From: Sphingopyxis sp. UBA6723
Lineage (GTDB): Bacteria > Pseudomonadota > Alphaproteobacteria > Sphingomonadales > Sphingomonadaceae
DNA: 64,000 nucleotides
Direction: 5' to 3'
NCBI RefSeq assembly: GCF_002454115.1
Contig: NZ_DKIH01000006.1
Span: 248,641 to 312,640, forward strand
Of the stretch, positions 36,782 through 45,716 are shown in pieces (position 1 is the first letter of the stretch; every line of letters begins with the position of its first letter). The translations under genes were made by a program, and so were the position numbers. The notes beneath the pieces were generated by a model, which was not told the origin of the DNA, did not search any database, and saw nothing but the letters and a program-made list of their open reading frames with translations.

Positions 36782-37297
36782 ATGACTGATTCGGGGTCGC
36801 AGCCGTCAGAGGATGAATTGTGCTGGGCGCGGCTCACGGACAAGCAACGTGCTTGTCTCGATCTTGTGCTTGAGCATCAGACCTCAAAGCAGATTGCGCG
36901 GCGGCTCGACATCTCCAAACAGGCCGTCGATCTCAGGCTCACGACCGCGCGCGATATTCTGGGAGCGGATAGCAGAGCCGAGGCGGCCGTCCGCTATGCG
37001 CGTCTCAAACGGACCTATGACCGAATACCATGGGATCCGATCATACTACCGCCGCAGGCCAGACTGATGCGATCCGATTTCCCGGACGGAGAGCCGGCCG
37101 CATTGGCGCTGAACGATCATGCATCGCTCGCCAAGCATCCCAATGCGGTCGACCCGCCGTTAAAGGGTCTCTGGAGGCGCGATCACGCGCGTTCGAGCAA
37201 AGTCTGGATCATGGCGGCGATGTTCGCCGGATTGATCCTGCTGACGCTGGCGGGGGTGACGATCGGTGAAACGCTAACGCGGCTGATCTCCGGCTGA
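36782..37297 (+). CDS. LuxR-type HTH protein with C-terminal membrane helix
   Basis: A 171-residue protein. Residues 16-70 form a LuxR/sigma-4-like HTH (LTDKQRACLDLVLEHQTSKQIARRLDISKQAVDLRL). A proline/aspartate-rich middle part is followed by a single hydrophobic segment near the end (IMAAMFAGLILLTLAGVTIG), so the protein is probably membrane-tethered with the HTH in the cytoplasm. There is no autoinducer or receiver domain. It is divergent from trbB and is a plausible regulator of the trb operon, unproven. Confidence 0.75.
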   Translation: MTDSGSQPSEDELCWARLTDKQRACLDLVLEHQTSKQIARRLDISKQAVDLRLTTARDILGADSRAEAAVRYARLKRTYDRIPWDPIILPPQARLMRSDFPDGEPAALALNDHASLAKHPNAVDPPLKGLWRRDHARSSKVWIMAAMFAGLILLTLAGVTIGETLTRLISG

Positions 37298-37356
37298 TTC
37301 TTTTATTCTGTCCACAATCATGGGCCGGAGCGGGAGCTTCCGGCAGAGGAGAAGTC

Positions 37357-37689
37357 ATGTCCCAAGAAATTACCATCACGGCAGCACGCCTGATCCGCGA
37401 CGTCCCTGCCGCCGAAGTCAGGATCGACGATGCGCTCATCGCAGTGTCTTCGCTGATGACCAGCGTCGTCACCGCACGGCGGGACACCAACGGGGTGCCG
37501 GCGACCAGAGGCCAGGCAACGATCCGCCGATTGATGAAGGCGCAAATGGCGCTGGTCGACGTTAGCGGCGATATCCTGCGGGTCCACGGCGAGCTCGCCG
37601 ATATCGGGCGCGAGACGGCGGGTTATGACCTGCATGAATGCCCGTCGATCGCGGAGGCAGGAGCGAGCGCGCAGGCCGCTGTGGCCTGA
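37357..37689 (+). CDS. hypothetical protein in conjugative element
   Basis: A 110-residue mostly helical protein (MSQEITITAARLIRDVPAAE, with LMKAQMALVDVSGDILRVHG) behind a good ribosome site AGAGGAG. I recognise no domain. No membrane segment or cysteine cluster is present. It sits between the LuxR-type gene and a membrane protein gene, all on the plus strand, and may be part of one operon of element-encoded accessory genes. Confidence 0.65.
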   Translation: MSQEITITAARLIRDVPAAEVRIDDALIAVSSLMTSVVTARRDTNGVPATRGQATIRRLMKAQMALVDVSGDILRVHGELADIGRETAGYDLHECPSIAEAGASAQAAVA

Positions 37690-37730
37690 CGCCGGTTGAC
37701 CGGGAGCGACAGTCGTGAAACTTTCAGGGC

Positions 37731-38204
37731 ATGCGCATCGCCTTGTTTCTCGCTTTCTTGGCTGTTGCTGTCGGCTATGCGGCCTGGAAGGGTGGCGGGC
37801 CGGAACGGACGATGGCGGCGATCGCAGTGACGATGGTGGGCTTGGACCAATTGCTCCACCTGTTCGTTCCGCCGACCTTCGCTTCGCTCGACACCGGCCA
37901 TCTCACGATCGACCTGTTTGGAGCCGCATCCACCGTCACGCTCGCGCTGTTTGCGCATCGCTTCTGGCCTATGTGCATCGCCGTCTTGCACATGGTCCCC
38001 CTCCTTGCCCACACGAGCCGGATTCTCGACGTGGCGCTGCATCCGGCAGCCTATCTCGCGATGCAGGTGGCAACGTCCTGGCCGGTGCCGGCGATCCTCA
38101 TCCTCGCAACCTGGCGTCACCGGCGTCGGCTGGCGCGCGGCGACAGCGAGCCATGCTGGCAAATCTCGTCGCGGCCATCGATCCCGAGCATTGCGAGTCC
38201 CTAG
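37731..38204 (+). CDS. polytopic membrane protein, unknown function
   Basis: A 157-residue protein with about five hydrophobic segments, the first starting at MRIALFLAFLAVAVGYAAW. No motif is recognised. Its last 52 bases overlap the start of the RadC-like gene in another frame, so the final residues (PCWQISSRPSIPSIASP) are read from DNA also coding for that protein. The overlap suggests co-translation. Confidence 0.65.
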   Translation: MRIALFLAFLAVAVGYAAWKGGGPERTMAAIAVTMVGLDQLLHLFVPPTFASLDTGHLTIDLFGAASTVTLALFAHRFWPMCIAVLHMVPLLAHTSRILDVALHPAAYLAMQVATSWPVPAILILATWRHRRRLARGDSEPCWQISSRPSIPSIASP

Positions 38205-39142
38205 CCGAGCGATTGCTCGCGGAACATCGGACCCTGGCGCGGCTCTTCGCGCAGTCCCCCGAAGCGCTGGCGCGAACGCTCGGCAAGGACAGCCCGGTCG
38301 GCGCTATGATCGTTGCCGCGCACCGCGCGACATTGGAGGCCATGCGCGAAGAGCTGAGCGGTCGCGGCATCGACCCCGACAATCCCAAATTACTGTGTTA
38401 TCTGAGGGCATCGATGGGAGCGCTTCCCGACGAGGCGCTGCGCGTGCTGTTCCTTGACCCGTCGCATCGCCTCATCGCCGATGAACAATTACAGCGCGGA
38501 ACGCTCGGCCATCTCGCAGTCTATCCGCGCACCATATTTCGGCGGGCGATCGAACTCGACGCCGCCGCGATCATTCTCGTCCACAACCATCCGAGCGGCG
38601 ACCCAGCGCCCAGCCGGTGCGATATCGAGGCGACCGAGCGCCTGGCTACGATAGGACAAGCGCTCGACGTCGAGGTGCTGGAACATATCATTGTCGCGCT
38701 CCGGGGGCATCGGATGATCCTCCGGGGGCGATCCACCTCTGGTTCGACGTCTTCGCCCGGCACGCTACTTCGCGACAGAATTGCCGATTGGCGGAACTCA
38801 CCCGATGCCGAGTTGGCGCTCGCCAACGCGCAGCGCGTATGGCGGCGGCGCCTTCTGCGCCGACAACTTGTCGGCGCGGAAGGCCTGTTCGGCGAACCGG
38901 CTTGGGATATGCTCATCGATCTCTTCATCCATGAGGCAGCGGCGAAATCAGTATCGACCAGCTCGCTTTGTATCGCGTCGGGCCTTCCGAGAACGACGGC
39001 CCTCAGGCTGCTGCAGCGCCTTTGCGACGAGGGACTGTTGGCGCGGGAGCCGGATCGCCACGACGGAAGACGCAATTTCATCCGGATGGCCCCCGATCTC
39101 GCGCACCGCCTCCTGGCCTATTTCGCGGCGGGCGACGAATGA
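38153..39142 (+). CDS. RadC-like JAB domain protein fused to a winged helix
   Basis: A 329-residue fusion starting at the ATG at 38153. The central part is a RadC/JAB MPN+ domain with the metal motif VHNHPSGDPAPSRCDIEAT (histidines and aspartate intact), reached through FRRAIELDAAAIILV. It lacks the usual RadC N-terminal helix-hairpin-helix pair in recognisable form. The C-terminal 100 residues resemble a MarR/IclR-type winged helix (SLCIASGLPRTTALRLLQRL, EPDRHDGRRNFIRM). RadC-like proteins are common on mobile elements with unclear roles; the winged helix suggests DNA-directed or regulatory activity. It converges on and overlaps the RHH gene by 25 bases. Confidence 0.8.
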   Translation: MLANLVAAIDPEHCESLAERLLAEHRTLARLFAQSPEALARTLGKDSPVGAMIVAAHRATLEAMREELSGRGIDPDNPKLLCYLRASMGALPDEALRVLFLDPSHRLIADEQLQRGTLGHLAVYPRTIFRRAIELDAAAIILVHNHPSGDPAPSRCDIEATERLATIGQALDVEVLEHIIVALRGHRMILRGRSTSGSTSSPGTLLRDRIADWRNSPDAELALANAQRVWRRRLLRRQLVGAEGLFGEPAWDMLIDLFIHEAAAKSVSTSSLCIASGLPRTTALRLLQRLCDEGLLAREPDRHDGRRNFIRMAPDLAHRLLAYFAAGDE

Positions 39143-39555
39143 TCGCCGTCCATATCGCGCGACAATTCGTCACCAAGCTTCGGCCCGAGCTCCATCCGGC
39201 GGCTCAACGAATCGACAAAGGCCTCCCACCGTTTCTTGCCGGTCACCTGCGCCGCCCGGAGTGCCGCGTCGGGGAGCGGGGGATTGTTGATCAGCCAGGA
39301 GCGGACGAACAGCGCGAAGCCTTCGTTCGACAATTCGACATGCCATTCGAGCCGGTCGAGTTGCCGCGACAGCCGATCGAGCCGCCGCGTCAGCACGGCC
39401 TCAAGTCGCTCCTCATGATCGGGAGTGAGCAAAGATGCGAGCGCGGCCTCGACGATGTCGGTGCGCGTGATGCGGCGGCTGCTCGCGCGTTCGTCGAGCT
39501 GGCGCGCCAGCGCGCTATCGATCCGGAAGGTCCGCTTGACCGACGACTTCCTCAT
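39118..39555 (-). CDS. ribbon-helix-helix (CopG-like) protein preceding TraG
   Basis: A 145-residue protein whose first 45 residues look like a ribbon-helix-helix domain (SVKRTFRIDSALARQLDERA, TRTDIVEAALASLL), followed by an arginine/leucine-rich coiled-coil stretch. Its start overlaps the traG stop by four bases. Small RHH proteins beside TraG and relaxase genes often bind oriT as relaxosome accessory factors or repress transfer genes; either fits here. Confidence 0.75.
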   Translation of the reverse strand: MRKSSVKRTFRIDSALARQLDERASSRRITRTDIVEAALASLLTPDHEERLEAVLTRRLDRLSRQLDRLEWHVELSNEGFALFVRSWLINNPPLPDAALRAAQVTGKKRWEAFVDSLSRRMELGPKLGDELSRDMDGDHSSPAAK

Positions 39556-41564
39556 AGTTCGATCCCGTCGTCCGGATCCTGCGACGCCAGGCGGGCGCCG
39601 CGGCGCATCGCACCGTCGATCGCCTTGCGCTCGCGGACGGGGTCATCCTCTCGTTCCTCGGTTGCGAAATCGAACTCGCTGACATCCGGGCGAGCCTCAG
39701 ATACGATATTCTCATGGTCGGCCATCGCCGGCTCCTGCCGGATACCGCTGTTGGCGTCGCTATCGTCCTCCTCGCCGTCGCTCGCATCGGGGATCTCATC
39801 ATGAACTGCGATCTCGACCTTCCCGCCGGACAGGTCTTTCGGTCGTTCCAACGCGCTCCAGTCGTCGGGACGGCTTTCGCCGACTTGCGGCGGCGCGGGC
39901 GGCGGCAGGATCCGCGCCATCAATCGGGGGTCGGCATAGTATTTGGCCTTGCTCGCCCGGATCGGCGCGACGCCGGCGACCATGACGATTTCCTGATCGG
40001 GCGGCAGTTGCATGACCTCGCCGGGCGTCAGCAAGGCGCGGGCCGTCTCGGTCCGCGAGACCATCAGATGGCCAAGCCAGGGCGATAGCCGGTGCCCGGC
40101 ATAATTTTTCATTGCGCGCATTTCGGTGGCGGTGCCGAGCGCGTCCGAGATCCGCTTGGCCGTCCGCTCGTCGTTTGTCGCGAAGCTGACTCGGACGTGA
40201 CAATTGTCGAGGATGGCGTTGTTCTGGCCGTAAGCCTTCTCGATCTGATTCAAGGACTGGGCGATCAGAAACGCCTTGATCCCATAGCCGGCCATGAAGG
40301 CGAGCGCGCTCTCGAAGAAATCGAGCCGCCTCAGCGCCGGAAATTCATCGAGCATGAGAAGAAGGCGCTGCGACCGCGCACGCGGATTAAGTTCCTCGGT
40401 GAGCCGCCGCCCGATCTGATTGAGGATCAGACGAATGAGCGGCTTGGTGCGGCTGATGTCGCCGGGCGGCACGACGAGATAGAGCGAGGTCGCCGTCTCC
40501 CCCGCCACAAGGTCGGCGATGCGCCAGTCCGACCGCCGCGTCACCGCAGCGATGACGGGGTCGCGGTAAAGCCCTAGAAAGGACATGGCGGTCGAAAGGA
40601 CGCCCGACCGCTCATTGGCCGACTTGTTGAGCAGATCCTGCGCCGCCGCCGCGACGACGGGATGGATACCCTTCTCGCCGAGATGTGCCGTCGACTGCAT
40701 GATGCGCAGGGTCGAGGCGATACCGCGCCGCGGATCGGAGAGGAAGGCCGCGACGCCTGCGAGCGATTTATCCTCTTCGGCATAAAGAACATGCAGGATG
40801 GCTCCGACGAGAAGCGAGTGGCTCGTTTTCTCCCAATGGTTGCGCTTCTCGAGGCTGCCTTCCGGATCGACAAGTACGTCGGCGACATTCTGGACGTCGC
40901 GCACCTCCCACGCGCCGCGCCGCACTTCGAGGAGAGGATTGTAAGCGGCCGACGCGATATTGGTGGGATCGAAGAGCAGGACGCGCCCATGCTGGGCCCG
41001 GAACCCCGACGTCAGCTGCCAATTCTCGCCCTTGATGTCATGCACGATGCAGCTGCCCGGCCAGGTGAGCAGCGTCGGCACGACAAGCCCGACGCCCTTG
41101 CCCGACCGTGTCGGCGCGAAGCATAGGATATGTTCGGCGCCGTCATGGCGAAGATAGCTCCGACCAAAGCGCCCCAAGATGACCCCAGCCTCGTCGAGCA
41201 TGCCTGCGCGGCGGATATCGCCAGCCTCGGCCCAGCGCGCTGAACCGTAGGTCTCGGCGCGCTGCCGCTCACGGGCCCTCCACACCGACATGGAAATCGC
41301 GACAATGATCGAGGCGAAGCCGCCCGACGCCGCGATCATGGCGCCGCGGTAGAAAATCGGCGGCGCATAGGCATCATAGGCAAACCACCACCAGAAGAAG
41401 GCGGGCGGCGGATAGACCGGATAGTCACCGATGCGGAACCAGGGCGCGCCGAGCGCCGGCTGAAATCCAAGCGCGCCCGCGGTCCACTGCGTCGCTGCCC
41501 AGACCGCGAAGATCACGATCGAACCGACCGCAGTAATCTGTCCCCAGAGGATCTTGTCGTTCAT
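39552..41564 (-). CDS. traG: TraG/VirD4-type coupling protein
   Basis: A 670-residue type IV coupling protein that brings the relaxase-DNA complex to the channel. The start at 41564 (MNDKILWGQITAVGSIVIF) gives two N-terminal membrane segments. Walker A is CFAPTRSGKGVGLVVPTLL, then SCIVHDIKGENWQLT, and Walker B LLLMLDEFPALRRLDFFESA. It follows the relaxase gene with 14 bases between. The C-terminal 90 residues are acidic and rich in Asp/Glu. Confidence 0.93.
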   Translation of the reverse strand: MNDKILWGQITAVGSIVIFAVWAATQWTAGALGFQPALGAPWFRIGDYPVYPPPAFFWWWFAYDAYAPPIFYRGAMIAASGGFASIIVAISMSVWRARERQRAETYGSARWAEAGDIRRAGMLDEAGVILGRFGRSYLRHDGAEHILCFAPTRSGKGVGLVVPTLLTWPGSCIVHDIKGENWQLTSGFRAQHGRVLLFDPTNIASAAYNPLLEVRRGAWEVRDVQNVADVLVDPEGSLEKRNHWEKTSHSLLVGAILHVLYAEEDKSLAGVAAFLSDPRRGIASTLRIMQSTAHLGEKGIHPVVAAAAQDLLNKSANERSGVLSTAMSFLGLYRDPVIAAVTRRSDWRIADLVAGETATSLYLVVPPGDISRTKPLIRLILNQIGRRLTEELNPRARSQRLLLMLDEFPALRRLDFFESALAFMAGYGIKAFLIAQSLNQIEKAYGQNNAILDNCHVRVSFATNDERTAKRISDALGTATEMRAMKNYAGHRLSPWLGHLMVSRTETARALLTPGEVMQLPPDQEIVMVAGVAPIRASKAKYYADPRLMARILPPPAPPQVGESRPDDWSALERPKDLSGGKVEIAVHDEIPDASDGEEDDSDANSGIRQEPAMADHENIVSEARPDVSEFDFATEEREDDPVRERKAIDGAMRRGARLASQDPDDGIEL

Positions 41565-41578
41565 TGCAAAATGCCTTT

Positions 41579-43339
41579 CTAGATGCCGATGCCCCGGCCC
41601 AGCGCCCAATCGACCGAGCCGCCGGGGGACATGGTGCCGGTGATGTGCTGGCCGAGATGGCGGTCGAGCGCGGGGCGCCAGGGGACGAGCTGGAAACCCA
41701 GCCCGTCGTCGATCATGGCGAAGCGCCCCGATGCGAGCGTCACGCGCTCGCGGTAGACGCCGCTCACATAGTCGCCGGCAGCCGACGATTTGTGGGCAAG
41801 GCCGGTCCGCTCGGCAATCGATGCGGTCGCGGCTTCCAGTTCGCGCGAAGCGAGCTTGTCGATGAGCCCGGATGACAGGGTCAGCCGGTCCCCGGCGCGC
41901 GACGCCAATCCCTGCTCGACGAGATAGCGCGCCCGCTTCTCCATCGCCTGGCGGATTTCGAGACCGAAGCCATTCCCGCACGCGACCGGTTCACGGGCGA
42001 CGAGTTGGCGGTCGAGCCAGGTCGGGCCGGGCGCGGTGACCTGCGACGCGAGCGGGAGGTCCGAGCGCGTCGCAAGCGACATATGCGCGCGCCCCTTGCC
42101 ATCCTCCCAACTGCGGAGCTCGACGATCGAGCCCGGCCTGGCATCACCGGTCATCTCCATGTAGTTGAAGCGGATGTGATGGGTTCGCCCGTCGGCGCCG
42201 TCGACGATCGCATAGGCGCTGCCGGCAAGTTCGTCATGCAACCCCCGCTCGACAAGGCGGCCCACGATCGCGGTCTCGGGCGCGCCGTCGTGAAGCGCGA
42301 GCGCGGCGGGATCGAAGCGGCGCCCGCCGCGCGACAGCGCGCGGTGCATCGTCTTGATGATATCGCCGCGCACCGCGACCTCGCGCAGCGCCGGCTCGGC
42401 GCCGGCCCCGAGCGCCCAAAGGCCGGCGCCCTGCCGCTCGGCGAGACCCATCTGCTCGAGCCGGGCGGCGCGGCCGACCAGCAGGCCGTGCATATGCCGG
42501 TCTTCGTTCGCTGCGGGGCGCAGATCGATGACTCCGCCCGCTTCGTCGGCGAGCCTCTGCAGTCGGGCATCGAGACTTGTCCAGCGATCGGCATCGACTT
42601 CGCGCGCGAGCGCGCTTTGCATGTCGAGCTCACTGCGTGGACCGAGTTCGAGCGTTGCAAGTGCTTCGGCCCGTCCGCGAATGCCTGCGGCGATATAGCC
42701 GCGGTCGATGACGAGATCGGCGCCATCATCGGTGACGCCGCGCACGAGGATATGGATATGCGGATTGTCGGTGTTCCAATGATCGACCGCGACCCAGTCG
42801 AGGCGGGTCTGGAGATCGCGTCCCATGTCCGTCATGAGATCGCGCGTGAAGGAACGGAGATCGCCGAGATCCGCGGCGTCCTCCGGGCTCACGATCAGCC
42901 GGAAGTGATGCCGGTCGTCTTCGCAGCGCGCGGCGAAGGCATCGCGATCGGCGGCGTCGCCGCCCGCATCGAACATGCTCGCGTCGCGGCCGTCACGGGT
43001 CACGCCTTCCCGCTCGAGATAGGAGATATGACGCGCCAGCGGCGCGGCGCGAAACCGCGCGCCTTGGTGGCGGACGACGCGCGCCATGACCGTGACGCGC
43101 CGGGCGCCAGGCTGACGGCGCATCGCCGCCATGGCCCGCCGGCCCCGTCCATGCGTGCCGGTCCCGCCGCCAGCGCCGCGGCCAGGCCGCGAGCGGGTGT
43201 AGCCCGACCGCGAGGCTGCTTTGCGCACCTGTGTAGCGAGCCGCTTGCCCTTGCCTGCCGACCCTGCCCCGCGATCGCGGCTCCGTCCCGGCCTGATGCG
43301 GAAATCATGGTCGTCACCGCGCATCGGGGGCGGTGCCAT
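41579..43339 (-). CDS. VirD2-like relaxase with DUF3363 domain
   Basis: A 586-residue relaxase (581 if the second ATG at 43324, MRGDDHDFRIRPGR, is used, which fits the family better). The basic N-terminal leader is followed by the catalytic region: RHISYLEREGVTRDG with the likely nicking tyrosine, and the metal-binding histidine motif NTDNPHIHILVRG. The C-terminal two thirds match the DUF3363 region of these MOBP-type relaxases. It nicks oriT and leads the strand into the recipient. It lies directly upstream of traG, with a probable oriT on its other side. Confidence 0.9.
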   Translation of the reverse strand: MAPPPMRGDDHDFRIRPGRSRDRGAGSAGKGKRLATQVRKAASRSGYTRSRPGRGAGGGTGTHGRGRRAMAAMRRQPGARRVTVMARVVRHQGARFRAAPLARHISYLEREGVTRDGRDASMFDAGGDAADRDAFAARCEDDRHHFRLIVSPEDAADLGDLRSFTRDLMTDMGRDLQTRLDWVAVDHWNTDNPHIHILVRGVTDDGADLVIDRGYIAAGIRGRAEALATLELGPRSELDMQSALAREVDADRWTSLDARLQRLADEAGGVIDLRPAANEDRHMHGLLVGRAARLEQMGLAERQGAGLWALGAGAEPALREVAVRGDIIKTMHRALSRGGRRFDPAALALHDGAPETAIVGRLVERGLHDELAGSAYAIVDGADGRTHHIRFNYMEMTGDARPGSIVELRSWEDGKGRAHMSLATRSDLPLASQVTAPGPTWLDRQLVAREPVACGNGFGLEIRQAMEKRARYLVEQGLASRAGDRLTLSSGLIDKLASRELEAATASIAERTGLAHKSSAAGDYVSGVYRERVTLASGRFAMIDDGLGFQLVPWRPALDRHLGQHITGTMSPGGSVDWALGRGIGI

Positions 43340-43361
43340 ACGAAAAGTTGGGAGAAAACGG

Positions 43362-43464
43362 CGCGTTCAACGCGATGATATGGCAGATTTCGGCAGAGCC
43401 ATACGCGCAAACCCGCAGAAAACCGACCATGAAGTGCCCGAAGCTGGCACGGCTTTTATCTTGC
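43362..43464. other. candidate oriT with nic-like site
   Basis: The 200-base spacer between relaxase and transglycosylase genes contains TATCTTGCCC at 43457-43466, one base from the RP4 nic region TATCCTGCCC. Just 5-prime of it lies an inverted repeat GTGCC (43434-43438) / GGCAC (43446-43450). A separate perfect palindrome CGCGTT-C-AACGCG is at 43362-43374. Location next to the relaxase gene and the nic-like match support oriT; no experiment or alignment was available. Confidence 0.5.
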
Positions 43465-43543
43465 CCTCCCGAATTCCCCTTCCAGCAAACGACCACAGGC
43501 CCAGAGCGGTGCCTGTCAAAAACACCAGCGACCCCGCCGTCCG

Positions 43544-44251
43544 TCACCGGTCACGGCCCACGGACAAGGGAATGAAAATCGAAGCACCCGCAGCCCGGGC
43601 AGGCGCAGCCGTTCCCGACGGGCTTGCAGGTTGCGCGTCGTCAGACGGCAAATTTCGCTCAGCAAAAATCCCCGCATCGCGCCATCCCGGCGCGGGCGAC
43701 AGCGTCAACGGAGCAGCCGCAGCGCTGCCTGATACATGCAGTTCGGGTGCGATCTTGGCGACATAGGCGATCGTCTCAGCGGGGAGGCCGCGGCGTCCCG
43801 ATGCGTATGCATCGGCGCGGCCCGGCCCCGCGTTGTACGCCGCGAGCATCAAACGAACGTCGCCATAGCGGTCCCACATCGCGCGCAGATAGGCTGCACC
43901 GGCGAGGATATTGGCGCGCGGGTCGAACGGATCGACCCCGAGCCGATGGCGCGCGGTCAGCGACGCCCAGGTTCCGGGCATGATCTGCATCAGCCCCATC
44001 GCGCCGGCGTGGGAAACCGCGCCTGCGTTGCCGCGGCTTTCGGCGTGCATCACGCGCCATATCCAGAGCTCCGGGATACCGAAACGCTGTGCGGCTTCGG
44101 CGACCGGAGCGGCAAAAGGATGACGCGCCGGCTGCATCGCCGCAGCAGCCGGCGCGCAAGCCCCAGACAGGGCAAATGATGCGAGCAGCGCGCCGCATGG
44201 CGCGGCGAGGTGCAGCGCAAAACGAAACCCTAAGCGCAGCGATCGCGCCAT
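43544..44251 (-). CDS. lytic transglycosylase (SLT, VirB1-like)
   Basis: A 235-residue exported murein hydrolase that would open peptidoglycan for the mating channel. Signal region MARSLRLGFRFALHL through CAPAAAA; catalytic glutamate in MHAESRGNAGAVS, then GLMQIMPGTW, DPRANILAGAAYL and LAAYNAGPGR, all in the expected order for an SLT domain. The C-terminal 70 residues are low-complexity. It is the last gene of the DUF2840-traF-DUF736-SLT run. Confidence 0.9.
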   Translation of the reverse strand: MARSLRLGFRFALHLAAPCGALLASFALSGACAPAAAAMQPARHPFAAPVAEAAQRFGIPELWIWRVMHAESRGNAGAVSHAGAMGLMQIMPGTWASLTARHRLGVDPFDPRANILAGAAYLRAMWDRYGDVRLMLAAYNAGPGRADAYASGRRGLPAETIAYVAKIAPELHVSGSAAAAPLTLSPAPGWRDAGIFAERNLPSDDAQPASPSGTAAPARAAGASIFIPLSVGRDR

Positions 44252-44254
44252 GGA

Positions 44255-44587
44255 TCAGTTCCCGCCCTGCGGCTCGGGGCGCGACCAAAGGATCGAGAAA
44301 TCGCCGTCGTCGGAGCCCAGGCGGACCAAATTTGCACGCAGCGGGGCTGCAAGGCTAGGGTCGTCGATTTGAAGCGCAATGTAAAAGCCGCGCGGACCCG
44401 CGCGATTCCAACCGGCCCCGATCTCTGCACCGAGTGCAGGATCGCCGATCAATAAGCGCCAGCTCGGCGCATTGTCCTTTTCAGAATATGCCGCAGGCGC
44501 GAGTTCGATCTGCGCGTCGAACGCCAGTGTCTTGATCGAGCCCGAGAAGTCTCCCGCTGCATTCCGGCGCATAGTCCCGATGATCAT
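44255..44587 (-). CDS. DUF736 family protein
   Basis: A 110-residue member of DUF736, small proteins found repeatedly in alphaproteobacterial conjugative elements. It begins MIIGTMRRNAAGDFSGSIKT and contains APSWRLLIGDP and GAGWNRAG, the family pattern, ending WSRPEPQGGN. It overlaps traF by four bases. Function is unknown. It is one of three DUF736 proteins in this window (others at 46962 and 48779). Confidence 0.85.
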   Translation of the reverse strand: MIIGTMRRNAAGDFSGSIKTLAFDAQIELAPAAYSEKDNAPSWRLLIGDPALGAEIGAGWNRAGPRGFYIALQIDDPSLAAPLRANLVRLGSDDGDFSILWSRPEPQGGN

Positions 44588-45174
44588 TCTGGTTTCTCCT
44601 TCTTGCTATGTGATTGCGCGGAGCCGGGTTCCACAGGGTGCCAGCGAAGCGGCGCCGCCGGATGCGCGCGGGTGAGGATCGGGTGCGCGGGGCCGAGCAA
44701 GCCGGCGGCAGATATCGGTCCGAAATAGCGGCCGTCGAGGCTGTCCCGCGCTGCATTGACGAGAAAGAGTTGGTCACGGCCGACGAGCCTGCAACCGGTC
44801 CACACTGGGAGCGGGCGGTTCGCCCGATCGCGCGCCAGCGCGCGGGCGACCGCCACGCCGTTCACCGTGACGAAGACGCCGGAACGGCAGACGAGCGCAC
44901 CGGGAAGGCCCGCGACTCGCTTCAGCAGGGGCACGCCGCGCGGCAAATATCCGCGCTGCGCGAGGAACATCCCGAGCGCGGGCGGCGGGGCGATGGCGAC
45001 AAGGTCGCCGAGCCGCGGCGGCGCGCCGACATCGACCCTATAGAGGCCGATCGGAGCACTGGCGCTCGCATTCCAGAGGAGGCGCGGCGCGGGCTTCAGC
45101 CATGCGACCGCAATGAACGACGTGCTGAAGATCGTCGCGGCCGCCGCCGTGGCGCGGAGCGCCCGGCGGTTCAT
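44584..45174 (-). CDS. traF: TraF-type S26 signal peptidase
   Basis: A 196-residue membrane-bound serine peptidase of the conjugal TraF type. One N-terminal helix (ATAAAATIFSTSFIAVAWL), then the catalytic serine in NASASAPIGLYRV and the lysine in VPLLKRVAGLPG. In RP4, TraF processes and cyclises the TrbC pilin, so the trbC product here is the likely substrate. Start at 45174 overlaps the DUF2840 gene. Confidence 0.9.
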   Translation of the reverse strand: MNRRALRATAAAATIFSTSFIAVAWLKPAPRLLWNASASAPIGLYRVDVGAPPRLGDLVAIAPPPALGMFLAQRGYLPRGVPLLKRVAGLPGALVCRSGVFVTVNGVAVARALARDRANRPLPVWTGCRLVGRDQLFLVNAARDSLDGRYFGPISAAGLLGPAHPILTRAHPAAPLRWHPVEPGSAQSHSKKEKPE

Positions 45175-45716
45175 GGCTCCACCGCGCGGCGGCGAAGCCA
45201 TGCCGTGTGGCGGTCGCGGGAATAGGGCCGGAATGGAAGCCCCGCGGCAATGCGATTGCCGACATGGCGCCAATGATCGGGCGCCGCATCGCAGGCATCG
45301 ATCCCGATTGCTTCGACAGCATCGACCGCCTTGAGCGCCCTTTGCACGTTCGGCCAGCCGTCGATCCGCGCGAGGATATCCGCGCCGGGGCGGACGAACG
45401 GCAGCGTTGCATAAGGCTCGCCGGGCGCCACCGCCGCGGCAATCGCCAAGGTCGAATGGATCGTCCCGAAGTCGTTCGACGTCCAACGTACATACGCAAA
45501 GACGGCGCCAGGCCGGAACGCCGCGACGCGCGTTGCGCGGCTCAAGATCCGCTCGGCTGCAATGCGGCCGAAGCGGATCCACTGCTCATGTCGCCCCTCG
45601 ATCCAGGTCATTTCGACCTCGGTGAGTGCAGCGTCACCCGGCGACTGGTGGGCGCCAGCGTTGCACCTTGCGATCAGCGGCGGGCCCAGCGCCCGTTCAA
45701 AATCGGCGGGCCGCAT
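45171..45716 (-). CDS. DUF2840 family protein
   Basis: A 181-residue protein of the DUF2840 family, regularly found just upstream of traF in these elements. It starts MRPADFERALGPPLIA at 45716, one base inside the stop of the preceding HTH gene. Segments such as VEMTWIEGRHEQWIRFGR and VFAYVRWTSNDFGT are typical. No biochemical function is known to me; its position suggests part of the transfer-initiation gene set. Confidence 0.82.
   Translation of the reverse strand: MRPADFERALGPPLIARCNAGAHQSPGDAALTEVEMTWIEGRHEQWIRFGRIAAERILSRATRVAAFRPGAVFAYVRWTSNDFGTIHSTLAIAAAVAPGEPYATLPFVRPGADILARIDGWPNVQRALKAVDAVEAIGIDACDAAPDHWRHVGNRIAAGLPFRPYSRDRHTAWLRRRAVEP

Noticed and set aside
42005..43378. 457-codon open frame on the plus strand opposite the relaxase gene
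   Set aside because: Shadow of the relaxase, which has intact tyrosine and histidine motifs; no ribosome site and no recognisable domain.
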